64,000 nt of DNA from Saccopteryx bilineata. Lineage: Eukaryota; Chordata; Mammalia; Chiroptera; Emballonuridae. Every line of letters begins with the position of its first letter. The stretch's first letter is position 1. Where the stretch lies: positions 110,491,074 through 110,555,073 of the forward strand of contig NC_089490.1 in assembly GCF_036850765.1 (NCBI RefSeq), written 5' to 3'. The position numbers and the translations under genes were made by a program. This document shows, in pieces, positions 48,230 through 61,200 of the stretch. A model generated the notes under the pieces. It searched no databases. It was not told where the DNA came from and saw only the letters and a program-made list of their open reading frames with translations.

Positions 48230-48830
48230 TGTATTGGTAAAGATTTTACTGGCAAAACCAAAAAGACTAGTAACATACTATGGTGGAAGTAGGCACTCTG
48301 GAATATTGTTGCTTGGAGAATAGTTACAAAGCTCTGAACACTAAATATCCATTAAAATTTAATGTACATAATTTGTTACAGACATTGCACTGCTACAAAT
48401 GTACCCTTTTGCTATGCTCTCTGGCAAATGATACTGGATTTAGTGCTATTCATTGAAACATTTTTCTATAATTGCAAAATTTAGGACAAACTTAAATATC
48501 CATTGAAATAACACTGGTTAAGAAAATTTTTATACATCCATCTATGTAATACTTGCAACTGGTTATAAAAAGTGATATGGAACAACCTGAAAGGTACATG
48601 TTTTTAATTAAAAAAATAAGTAGGACTAACATTTATAATTATATACATGCTAGCAGATAGCATGTATATAGCTATACTTTCTTAGAATATCTCTGGATTA
48701 ATAGCTATGAAACTAGGTACATATTTGCCTTTGAGAAGGGAACTAGGTAATTATGTGATAAATGGAGAAAGTTATTTATTAATCATTTTTGTGTCATATT
48801 TTAAACAGTGAAATACATTAATTACCTGAT
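48230..48830 (+). repeat. Old L1 3'-region fragment
   Basis: Text such as 'aaacttaaatatccattgaaataacactggtta...catccatctatgtaatacttgcaac' resembles the end of ORF2 of an old L1. It lies just past the 3' end of gene B. Confidence 0.5.
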
Positions 48831-48982
48831 CAAATAAATTTAACTCAACTATTAAAAACTTTATGTAATATAATTCATTCAGTCAAAACAAATTTGTTTC
48901 ATGTCTTCTTATTTATTAGTTCTGAAAGTCTCCAAAAACTAAGCTTATTTTACGATTTACTTAATTTGATTATACAAAACTT

Positions 48983-48988
48983 TTTATT
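48983..48988 (-). promoter_or_regulatory. Candidate polyadenylation signal of gene B
   Basis: AATAAA on the minus strand, about 140 bp past the gene B stop codon at 49128-49130. Its position suits a short 3' UTR; use is not proven. Confidence 0.5.
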
Positions 48989-49127
48989 TCATTTCTGCCC
49001 AGGAGTGTTTGAGAGATCATAATTCTTGACAAATAAGGCACAGTTGGCTAATTTGAGTGGATACCCAGGGATTCTTTCTCAATAAGTATTAAAGAATATA
49101 AATATTAAGATTTTGATTATAGTCCTG

Positions 49128-49254
49128 CTAATTACCAAGACAGGAAAATTGTTTTTCACAAATGAATTTAAACTCTCTAGAACAAGCAGCAGTAACAATA
49201 GCTTCTGGCTTGATGTGTCCACATTTTCCATCTGACATAGTCTGTAGAAAATTC
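49128..49254 (-). CDS. Gene B exon 6, last third of lectin domain
   Basis: 127 coding bp; the acceptor is TTTCTGATGCAG and entry phase 2. The frame includes SDGKCGHIKPEAIVTAAC and FKFICEKQFSCLGN, ending TAG. It has the three canonical cysteines (193, 206, 214) plus Cys220 in the tail. Same length as the last exon of gene A. The 104-codon minus ORF overlapping it is in another frame. Confidence 0.88.
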
Positions 49255-52200
49255 CTGCATCAGAAAATATATTTATTTTAGAAAGGCATTCCTTAGACAA
49301 AATCTGATTATCACAAAATATATGTGTGTAATTATTTTTAAAAACATAAGAATGTGGCTGATATATAGTTACAAAATCAAAAAAAAGTAACAATTATATA
49401 TAAAACTGATGGAAATATAACTGTGTACAGTTGGAGGTAGAGAATGAGTGGATATAACATGGGATATATACATGGATAAATTGTGTACACACTAATTTTT
49501 TTCTTGTGAGACTTCTGAAACATCTGGGAATTGACTAAATATAATAAATCTATTTTATGACACACTATAACTAGATAAAAAAGAATTTCAAATTTCCTAT
49601 GCCTCAGATTACTGTGTGTAAAGCATGTCTCTCTTACGCTAGCCTTACTTTGAGTATAAATGGATATATTTACATTTAAAATGACAGTGCACTTCTTTCC
49701 CACTGAGGTCAATATCTTCCAGACTAAACAAATCATCAAAACATTTTAAAATTGACTGACCAGGCAGAGGCACAGTAGATAGAGTGTTGACCTGGGATGA
49801 TGCAGACCCAGGCTCAAAACCCCAAGGTCGCCGGCTTGAGCTGGAGCTCATTGACATGACCCCATATTTGCTGGCTTGAGCCCAAGGTTGCTGGCTTGAG
49901 CAAGGGGTCACTGGCTCAGCTGGTGCCCCCGGTCAAGACACATATGAGACAGCAATCAATGAACAAGTAAAGTGCTACAACTATGAGTTGTTGCTTCTCA
50001 TCTCTCTCCTTTTCTGTCTGTGTCTTTCCCAGTCCTCTCCATCTCTCTGTTGCTAAAATTGTGAAATTGAGCAACAATAGGAAACATGGTTTTAAATGAT
50101 GGGGCAATACTGCAATATAAATAAGAAAATGTAACTCCTTTTTAATTTCCCCCACATGTTTCTGATTCTGATAATAACTTATAATTTCAAAACAAATATT
50201 ATCAAGGAGAAGTCTTTCATTTTAAAATTGTGCATATTATTTCAATAATACTCCTCTTTAAGGTATATCCCATTGTCCTCAGTTACTCTTTCACAGGGTT
50301 TTTTCTATCTCTATAATTTCTTTTCTCAGTAACATATTCTGGTGTCTCCTATCACATTATCTTAAACATTTGGGTGTCCAAAATGTCAGGCCTTTGATTT
50401 CTTTCTTTTTTTTTTTTTTTGTATTTTTGTATTTTTCCAAAGTTGGAAATAGGAAGGCAGTCAGTTAGACTCCCGCAAGCGCCCGACTGGGATCCACCCG
50501 GCAAGGCCACCAGGGGGCAATGCTCTGCCCATCTGGGGCATTGCTCTGTTGCAACCAGAGCCATTCTAGCACCTGAGGTAAAGGCTAGAGAGCCAAACTC
50601 AGTGCCCGGGCCAACTTTGCTTCAATAGAGCTTTGGCTACAGGAGGGGAAGAGAGAGACAGAAAGGAAGGAGAGGGGCAGGGGTGGAGAAGCAGATGGGC
50701 ACTTCTCCTGTGTGCCCTGGCTAGGAATCGAAGCCAGGACTCCTGAATATCAGCCCGACGCTCTACCACTGAGTCAACCGGCCAGGGCCAGGCCTTTGAT
50801 TTCTTGATGATTCAAACTTTAATCTTACAACATCACAGTATTAACACTATCTGATAGATGCTAAATTTGCATTCCTGGCCCAGACTTCTTACTTGAACTT
50901 CATAATCATATATCAAGCAAAATGCTCATGTTACATCCGCATAAAGATCTAATTGGTTAGCAGATTTATGAAACATATCTAAACTGAATTTCAGATATCC
51001 CCATCAGAGTTCATGGCAACATCCTCTTTTACAATTCCTAAACTAGAACTTTGAAACCATCCTTGAAATCTCTGTCTTTCACACAACTTTGAGGTACATT
51101 TAGAATCATTTCACCAGCACCAACCCTGACCATCTTCTTGAAGCTACCACCAGGTCTCACCTAGATGACCCTAATAGAATCTTAACTAGACTGCCTGCAT
51201 CTGAACTTACACCCTCCACAAGAATACATAAACTAGTCTCTGATTATCCAGAGTAAGTCTTTAAAACAGAAAGCCTGCTTTTGTCAGTCTTCAGCTCAAA
51301 ACCCTCCATTAGCTTCTCATCACACTTCCAAAAAATGTCAATGTTCTTACCATAATTTCTGATGCCCTATATGCGCTCACCCTGCTCACCTCTCTGAGCT
51401 GCTCCTCTCCTCCATGCTCACTCTGCTCCAGCACACAGGCCTCCTTGCTTGTTCCTCAAGCATACTAACTACACTGCCACCAGGGCCTTCACAACAGCCC
51501 TTCATACTGCTTGGATGAATACCACCAGGAAGCCCACACAGCTTGCTTGTTCATATCTTTGTACCAACATCACTATGTCAAGGTGGCTTCCCCTGACCAT
51601 CCTATTTCGGTGACATATCTTCCTCTTGTCATAAAACTCTAAAGTCTCTTAGCTTCATACACAAAAAGGAACTTTGTAATATATATAAGAAGTAAGGGAC
51701 TAGATACCGTTTCTCATCTTCTAAGATGTTATATAATTTACTTGGTATATTTGGGATGTCATCATTCATTCTTCCCTGCCACTACCACCCCTTAAGTAGC
51801 AGAATATGCTTGCATGTTTATTCATTACTATAGCTCGAGTCCCTAGAAAAGTGTGTGATATTTCTGGGCATTCAAATAACACCATATCAATTAGCTACTG
51901 CTCTCATATTGTCCCCCATGTTATAAGGTTTAATTATAACAGTAATTTTTCTTCATTTTTTAAACCACCTCCCTGACATTAACCAACAAATCTATTCTGA
52001 CTTACTAATAATACAAGACAACAAGAAACTGTGTGGATTTGTGAAAACTAATGGCAGAAATGACAAAATGATGACCAGATTAGAGATTCAATATTGCTAA
52101 ATGATTACTTGAAAATGGATCTTTGTTTTGTTCTTAAAGAACACCAAGTAAACAGCTACAAACTTCACTTGAGGGCTGGGTTTTGAAACTTTTCTGTCAT

Positions 52201-55200
52201 TGTTAGATATTTCCTCTTTCCTCCAACCACAACCTGTCACCACAGCTAGTATCACAGAATATACAAGGGAAAGATACAAAAGGAAAATGCTATTTTACTG
52301 TGTCCGGGCCCCTCATTAAAGAACATGAGAAAAAACAATGTTCTTTGGGGCTTTGAGTTTGCATTTATTTGCTTAGCTGAGAAGTGAAATCAAATAAAAT
52401 TAGAGATATTCCCTATTCCCCAAGAATCTTTTCCTGCTCTTGGTTTATAATCTATGAATAAGTTACTGAGAGAAAATGGAGGGGGAGACTATGAAATGAA
52501 AACTTACAGTTTCCGAGATATCGTGGAGTTATCCAGCCACAGCCATTTAGGTGCAGCTCCTTTTCTATGCAATCCAACCCAAAAATTGTAGTTTATCTTT
52601 GATTGAATAAAGTTCTGTGGGAAAATTTGAACTATTAGTATTATTCATATTATCAATGACTATACTATACATATAGAGATTTCTTAAAAAATACTGAACA
52701 AATGTATCTTCAAACACCCATAAGATAAGTAGAGCAGGCACTCATTCTGTCATTGCTTAGAAAAGAAATGGAAGTAGAAAGTCCTCAATGAATGAATCAC
52801 CCAGGTTTTTGTGACTGGCTGAAAGATATCAAGAAAGAGACATGATAGACTTAAAAATAAATAAGTAAATAAATAAACATCTCCACATATAATGAGATAG
52901 ATCAGTAAATATGAGTGCAGTAAACTCAGAATTTTTGTTTCTCAGAATATAACAAAGAGCATGGAAAAAGAAAACAAGTTTTAAGTCTGGTAATAGCTGC
53001 AGTAATTTATTTTTTAAAATAACCAAAATATTTTTTAAATTACTAAGAACAATTATTACCCAACAAGAAAGAATGGGCAAAAATAAAGAACAGATATTTC
53101 TCATGAAATAAAACATTTGGTCGATAAATTTATATAGGTGCCAAGCTCATAAGAGATCAGGAAAATGCAAATAAAGGCTTCAAAAATATATTTTACAACC
53201 CATCAATAAACAACAATTAAGAAAGACCACCATTTATAGGATGGTAGAAGTGAAATAAATCTTTTTTAATTTGTTGCAAAAATTATATTAAAAATAAGTT
53301 AGAATTATTACAAAAAGTTGAATTTTTATAAACCCATCTACCCAGTGATTAAACACTTAGGTGATTTGTGACAAAAAGAAGAGAGGGCACACGTGAAACT
53401 CTTCCACAGGGGTCTGTATAAGAATCTTTAATGAAGGACTGTTCATAACAACAACAGTAAAAAACACGTAAAGAATCCAAATTCCCACACTTTAGAGAAT
53501 GATCTAAAGTCTATATAATCAAGTGGCATATTATACAACAGTAAACATAAAGAAATTATAGCTTAAAGTTTTAAAATTGGTTATGTCATTTATTTGCTAT
53601 ATAAACTTAAGATAAACATTTTTGAGCATTTTCCATATCTCTATCATAGAAAACATATTTGATTTGAAGACTGTGTGAACTGAAAATGTATGCAATGTGT
53701 CTGGAACATCTTTAACATAAAATATTGTTCATTATTTGTAATTACACCAGTTATTATTTTATAATCATAAATTTGTAATATACCAATCATTATTCCAATA
53801 GGTATATTTTGCTCAGTTCAACTAATTTCTAATGGATGCAAATGTGAAACGATAAATTAATTTACTTTCTTAAATACAATAACAATGCAATTATTCTGTC
53901 TCTCTTTTCTGACACCATGCCCCAATATTTTTCAGTATAACCAAATTGTATAAGAGGAAAATTTTCATAGTTTATCTTTTAACACCTAGGAAAAAGATCT
54001 GGAATTATAGAAACATGTCAAAATATACTTTGTCATTTATTGGTCTCTGAAGAATAAAATTAAATATTCATTAATTTTTATATTCACATTTCTTTTTGCT
54101 AGATGCTAGTGATATACCAAATGTAAAATTCAATCTCTGATTTCAAATATCAATGGATTTAATTCATTGCTTAAACTGCACTCTTAGACTTTATAAATCA
54201 GTAAAAGACTGAAAATCTTAAAACATTAGTGTGAAATAATATGTTCTACAAGAAAGTCTCTCACAGGATTTGTAGAGTATGTCAGTATTTCAGTTTTAGA
54301 AACTGAAACAAGGCTATTATCAAATGAGATAATAGAGTATGAGCTTAGCTTTTGCTCTAACTGCCAATATTTTGAGAAAGTGCAAAAGAGCTAGAGTAGC
54401 TCATGAAAACACAAGGGTGACTGATATAAACAGCTTCATTAAAACTCTATAGTTCAGAGATATGAATGGCAAGAATAAAACTGAAGAGAGCAAAATTGAA
54501 AATTATAAGAAAAATATGTATTATATAGTTAGTTTCCTCACAGAATAAAACTTATATAATTTAAGAATTGATTGATAACAAATGAAGTTAACCATATTTC
54601 CTCATGTATAAGACGCACCTTTTTTGGAAAAATTTGTGTTCTAAAAACTAGGTACCTCTTATAGTGGTTGTAGATTTTTTCTACTTGCATTTTCTGCTTT
54701 TTCGCATATGTCTTTGTACTCATTGTTTTGCACTTATTACCGGTACATTACAGTAAGTTATGTTTTGCCACATTCTGCCTAGAAATGGAGCATAAAAGAC
54801 TTTTGTGCAGTGCAGAATTCAAGTTAAAAGTGATCCAATTTGCAGAAGTCAATGGAAATTTTGCTGATGAATGTAGGTTTGGTTCTCCTCCAAATGAGAA
54901 GTCAATCTGAGACTGGCTATGGGTAGAAGAAACCCTACTGAAAACGTCATGGCAGAAGAAGACTGTGAGAGGCAAGTCAGCAAAATGGCCTAATTTAAAG
55001 AGAGAACTGAAGATATGGATTGAAGAGCTAAGGGCAATTTGAATTCCTGTGTCCACAAAGATGGTTCAGCATGAGGCAAAAGAATTGCTGATGAAAAAGA
55101 AGTTATTGATTTCAAAGGACAACACAATAGGTGCTCAGATTCATGAAACAGAATGGACTAAGCATGTGTACATGCACTAGACTTGCCCAAAAGATGCCTG

Positions 55201-58200
55201 AAAGCTATGAGCAGAAGCTCCTTGAATTTTATCATTTTGTCATTCAATGTAAAAAAGTCATATCAGTTTGAGTTGGAACAGATTGCAAATATGGACAAAG
55301 TCCCCCTTCAATTTGATGTCCCAAGTAACAGAACTGTTGATAAGAAGGGGGTGAAAACTGTAACTATGAAGAAAAGTGGACAAGAAAAGAGCCACTATAC
55401 AGTTGTTCTAGCTTGTTGTGCCAAAGGAACTAAGCTGCCTCTTATGCTGATTTTCAAATACAAAACAATGCCCAAAGAAGACATTCCTAGAGGAGTGATT
55501 GTCCATGTTCATGACAAGGGTTGGATGGATCAGAATGTGATGATGATCTGGTTTGAGAAAGTTTGGAGAAGAAGACTTAGTGGGCTCTTACGCAAACCTG
55601 CCCTATTGGTGCTTGAGCAGTTTAGGGCACACATAACCAAAAAACAAAAAGAAGATTGCTGCAGAGCAAGAAGCAAAACTTGCTGTCATACCTGGAGGCT
55701 TGACATCCTAGCTCCAACCACTTGATGCCAGCATTAGCAAACCCTTCAAAGCTGCCATGAGAGATGAGTGAAACCAATGGATGAAGTCTTCTGGGGACAA
55801 TTTGACACCAGCAGGAAAAGTGAAGAAACCAAGTATAGAAGAAGTTTGTACTTGGGTGAAAAGATCCTGGGATAATATCAAGATTGAGATCGTTGACAAG
55901 TCATTTAAGAAGTGTGGCATTTCAAATGCCATAGATGGAACTGAGGACAAGGCAATATATGAAGACAGTGATTCCTCTTCAGACACAGATGAGGACAAGC
56001 TAATAATGGATAGGAGTTTTGACAGTGGTGAGAATGTTGTATTAATTTTATGATGAATAAAACTTGAGTTCAACAATTTTATGTAATATATTTTTCTTTC
56101 AAATTTTGGGCCCAAAAATCAAGGTGCATCTTAAACATGAGGAAATATAGTAAATTGTCAAGATATTTATAAATTATATCTGGAGTTTCTTATTCTTTGG
56201 ATGTCATAATTTATTATTTAGTGCAGTTATTTCTCGTAAAGATAAATTAATAATATAAGAATTTTATAAATGAGAAATATAGGGCTTTTAACTCATACTT
56301 CATAAAACATGAATAAAAATGACATTGTTAAATCTAAATATTATAAACAGAATTAGTACCTAGATTGAATTACTTGAAAGAAATACACAGAATCTGACAG
56401 ATTGACTTTATATTCCCAAATATTTTAATAGATGACAAATGTGATCTAGATTTTCCCACAGAAGCTTCTTTTATTATTCCATATTATGAGTAAAACATAA
56501 ATTCATTTTTGAAGAATAATTGCAGCTATATTTATTCTCTTTAGTTTTTATTCTATATCTATCAAGGCCTATAACTCATCTTCCCTAACAAGTATGATCC
56601 CTTCCAAGTATTAATGGTGGAAGAAAAAAGCCCAGTAAAATGAAAGGTAGTCTTTTAGACCACTCAGAACATTTAAGATACTTTCCTATCTGTGCCATGG
56701 ATAAATACCAATGGGCTAAATACTGAACAGTTGATGTATATTAAAATATGAAGGTGAAACAGAATAGAGTCTGAATATTATTCCATGGCACTAACAGCAA
56801 AGCTATTTCTCTTGGTTTAAAACAATTTTTCTGGCCTGGCCTGTGGTGGCTAACTGAATAAAGCATTGACCAGGAAGACTGAGGTCACTGGTTCAAAACC
56901 ATGGGCTTGCCTGGTTAAGGCACATATGGAAGTTGATGTTCACTATTTCTTCCATCTCCCCTTCTTTCTTTTTCTCTCTCTCTCTCTCCCCCCTTCTCTA
57001 AAAATGAATATTTAAAAATCTTAAAAAACAAACAAACAATGGTTCTTTCAGGTCTCTGTGACACTGTGTCCCTCCTCTAGAGGTAAATCTTCAGTAGTAC
57101 AGTGTGTCCATAAACTCTAGGTGCACTTTTGACTGGTCACAGGAAAGCAACAAGAGATGATAGAAATGTGAAATCTGCACCAAATAAAAAGAAAACCCTC
57201 CTAGTTTCTGTAGGATGATATGGCAGCATATGCGTATGCACAGATGATGACGTAACACCGTGTACACAGCGGAGCAGCCCACGGCCAAGCCAGTCGAGAT
57301 GTGGACGGTACAGAGGAAAGGTCAGTGTGTTCTGTGACTCACTAAATTCAAATCCATGACCAAAGTTCAACGTGAATATAGGCGCATTTAAAATGAAGCA
57401 CCACTACATAGGAATAACATTACTCGGTGGGATAAGCAGTTGAAGGAAACCGGCAGTTTGGTGGAGAAACCCCGTTCTGGTAGGCCATCAGTCAGTGATG
57501 AGTCTCTAGATGCTACACGGGATAGCTACCTAAGAAGCCCTAAAAAAATCTGTGTGTGAGCCCACATCAAACTGCACTGAATAGGTATCAAACTGGGAGA
57601 GTTTTCCTTTTATTTGGTGCAGATTACACATTTCTATTCTCTTTTGTTGCTTTCCTGTGACAGGTCAAAGTGCACCATGACTTCACAGACACACTGTATG
57701 TACAAGTGCTCCAAAACACATTTACAAAGTAGTATTGGAGAAAAGTCTAATTCACCAATGACTCTAACTCAAGACATATGAACTTCTCAGGAAGCACTCA
57801 CTCAGTTTTAATAAGGTGAACGTACCTGCTTCTCTTTGCTGTCAATCTTAATAAGACTAGAACCAAGGTCTTTGCATGATTTCACACTCCTGTCCCAAGT
57901 TTTCTCTTCTCTTGAAAAATAGTAACAGTCTTTTCCACAACATGACCATTTTTCTTGACATGGGTTAGAATCTTTACCTTGAAAACAAAAAACACCATTA
58001 TCTATACCCTTTAGAGACCCTTCTTTTTATGTGTTGCATGTCTCACTTCAGACTGTATGACCTGAAAATAAGTGATTTCCCTGTACCTTCTAAATCTGGG
58101 TATTAGAAATAGCTCTTATGCCAAATTCTGTAGATGAAAAACACTGTTGAGCTAGACAGTCTCTGACAGAGCCAACACCATTGTGAGGATTGTGCTGAGG

Positions 58201-61200
58201 ATTCTTGCCTTCTCATGTACAAATGAACTGCAGCTATATTGCACAGTTCTCCTCGAAGAAAACAAGTCATCAAAGTGAATATATGAGAATGGCATTAATT
58301 CGAAAGCATCTATAGTGGGTAAAATTTATCCAGAAACATAAAATACTTAAATAATCAAATTAATATGTTAATATAAAAAGGGCTTTTACTTTGTGAATGT
58401 CAAGCTCTCAATTAGCTATAATAAAAAAATGAATGAGAAAAAGTGAGCAAAAATAAAGGTCTGATAAAGTTCACGTAAGGTTTTAAAATTACATATTACA
58501 GTGGGACAGAAGGGGAAAATTCCATGAAAAAAGAATCTGTGAGCTGTCAGTTTAAGTATTCAGTACATACCTGGACAAGGTGGTGAAACTGAGGGATTTG
58601 AGTGAACTTCGACTTCTGCTGAGGAAGCATTTTTGGATATGTCTTTCATATTTCGTATTTTTTGCTCAGAAGAGAACTGAAAAACTGTAATCCATATTAT
58701 AAAATAAAAGCCATGAATGGCTTTAGTAGAACACTTTATTGTGATTATTTACTCTTAAATGACAAAATGAATGACATTGACTAAGCAGAAGTACAATCGG
58801 AAAATAATGTAATGTTAAAAAGTTTTGCCCTGGCCAGTTGGCTCAGTGGTAGAGCGTCGGCCTGGCGTTCAGGGGAACCCAGGTTCGATTCCCGGCCACG
58901 GCACACAGGAGAAGTGCCCATTTGCTTCTCCACCCCCCTCTCCTTCCTCTCTATCTCTCTCTTCCCTTCCCGCAGCCAAGGCTTCACTGGAGCAAAGATG
59001 GCCTGGGTGCTGGGGATGGCTCCTTGGCCTCTGCCCCAGGCGCTAGAGTGGCTCTGGTCGCGGCAGAGTGACGCCCCGGAGGGGCAGAGCATCGCCCCCT
59101 GGTGGGCAGAGCTTTGCCCATGGTGGGTGTGCTGGGTGGATCCCGGTCAGGTGCATGCGGGAGTCTGTCTGACTGTCTCCCCCCGTTTCCAGCTTCAGGG
59201 GAAAAAAAAAAAGTTTTGAAGTCTCAAATAAAATGGACTTTGAAATAAAACTATAACTTTCTGCATATTACTTATTAAAGTATGTAGCTAACATTTATGA
59301 AATAAAAACATAAACTGGATATAGAAAATTAGTTTTTATGCCATCTACTCTTCAAATAAAGATTTCAAAACTTATAAAATTTACTATTTTATTTAGCATT
59401 TATATTTGCATATACAGTTAAATGCAAATTTGTTATTGATTTTAATTTATTGTGTTTACATAGATTCTAGTGTTGCTCCAAATGCATCCCCCATTCCTGT
59501 ATTCCCCTCAACATCTCCCCCCTTCCCTTCAGGTTTATCCCATTCTATCATTCCCTTCCCTTCTGTCCTCTTTTTCTCTGGTCCCTTTGATCTTCCTCTG
59601 TCTCAATTCCGTTCCTCAGTTCACATTGTTCATTGGATTCCTCAAATGAGTGAGGTCATATAACATTTTTCTTCAGTTAAATGCAAATTTAAGTTTAGGG
59701 ATTTAGCTCTATGTCTAGTACAAGTTTATAATGAATTCATTGAATATACATAGGGAAACAGCTCAGAAGGCTACTACTAATATGCAAAACAAAGATTAAA
59801 ATTCTCAGGAAAATAGCAGTATCTTCCCAAAATTCATGAATAAAAAATGTAAAAATGGAAAGTAAATGGCTTTATAAGTGTGTGAACAATTTTTGCAAAG
59901 TCCACTGAGGTTTTGTTTTGCAACTGAGTATCTTCATTTCCAGTTCCGCTACTACCCACAATCAGTTAGCCAAATGCAATGTCTACTGTAAAAACCTAAG
60001 CACATGGATTACACTGTCTCTGAATGCCCTCAGTTACAGTACATACCACTATTGCTCCAACTCAGCAATCCATTCCAATGTTTATATACTGAACCTGAGT
60101 TAAAAAGACACATCAATACCTCCACTTCCTCAATACTACCATTCCTCATGGTTAATTGATCCCTTTCTCCTTTACTTTTTGTCTATCCAAGGCCACATTA
60201 TAGGAAATTAATTTTAGCAAAACTTCCAACAATCTTGCAACATAGTCTTAATTCACATTTAAAAATAGCCAATTCTGAAACTTTTCATCACTCTCCACCT
60301 CTTCTCCATCACAGAAGCTTCTGAAAGTCAGATGACAAGTCACAAAACTCTACTGATGCAGATAAAAGTGGATTAGCATTACGGGTTTCATCACCATTTC
60401 TCCCTTCAACACTACACAACGTAGTTATTGAGTCACACTATTTTCCCAATTCAACAGCTATTTCAAGTATTTAAATGTTTCCTAAATTATCTAAGGCACT
60501 TAGCTGACACCCTCTCAGAAGGTCTCACCTGCTGCTTCACGTTGAAACAGTCACTATCAAGTTCCCCTCACAGTCCTGCTTCTGCTATAAATGCAGTTAT
60601 GCATCAGTCTCTAATTCTTGAAACATTCTCTTATCTGATCCCCTTAACCATTTTCCAGTCTACTCAGACTGACTTTTCCAAAATTTTGTCTACTCATGTG
60701 ACATAAGTCATATTGCTCTCTCAAGTAAAATCTTCCAATGGTTATTTTTGTTTTTAGGACAAATCTAAAATTTCTAACACAATATGAAAGATTATCATAA
60801 ATTGTATAACAGCCAAACCTACCTCTAACCACTTCTTTTATTTGTTCCTAACACAGAATATGTCCTTTATTTATGTTGTTCTCTACCTAGATGAGTGTTC
60901 TCTACCTGAACTTCCCAATTCCCACCAGTATTTTATATCATATCAATTATGATGCTTTTTTTACTTCAACATGTTATAGGCCATTCATCTGATATCTTCA
61001 TGTTATTATCCCAGCACTAATATTTTATTTTCAAAATTGCTTCAGGATTTTGTAGCATAGCTCATGTGGTTAGAGTGTTACCCTAATACACCAAGTTTTT
61101 GCTTTTGATCCCCATTCAGGGCACAAACAAGAATCAAACAACGAATGCATAAATAAGGGAACAACAAATTGATATTTCTCTCTTTCTTTCTCAAACCAAT

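Noticed and set aside
48960..49060. Minus-strand reading ANCALFVKNYDLSNTPGQK as a last lectin exon
   Set aside because: It lacks the ICEK end and a phase-2 acceptor. The exon at 49128-49254 fits in phase, length and cysteines, so this is 3' flank.
58781..59219. ORFs of 103 and 135 codons on both strands
   Set aside because: They translate a Rhin-like SINE; the same peptides recur at 36485-36910 and 24880-25228.
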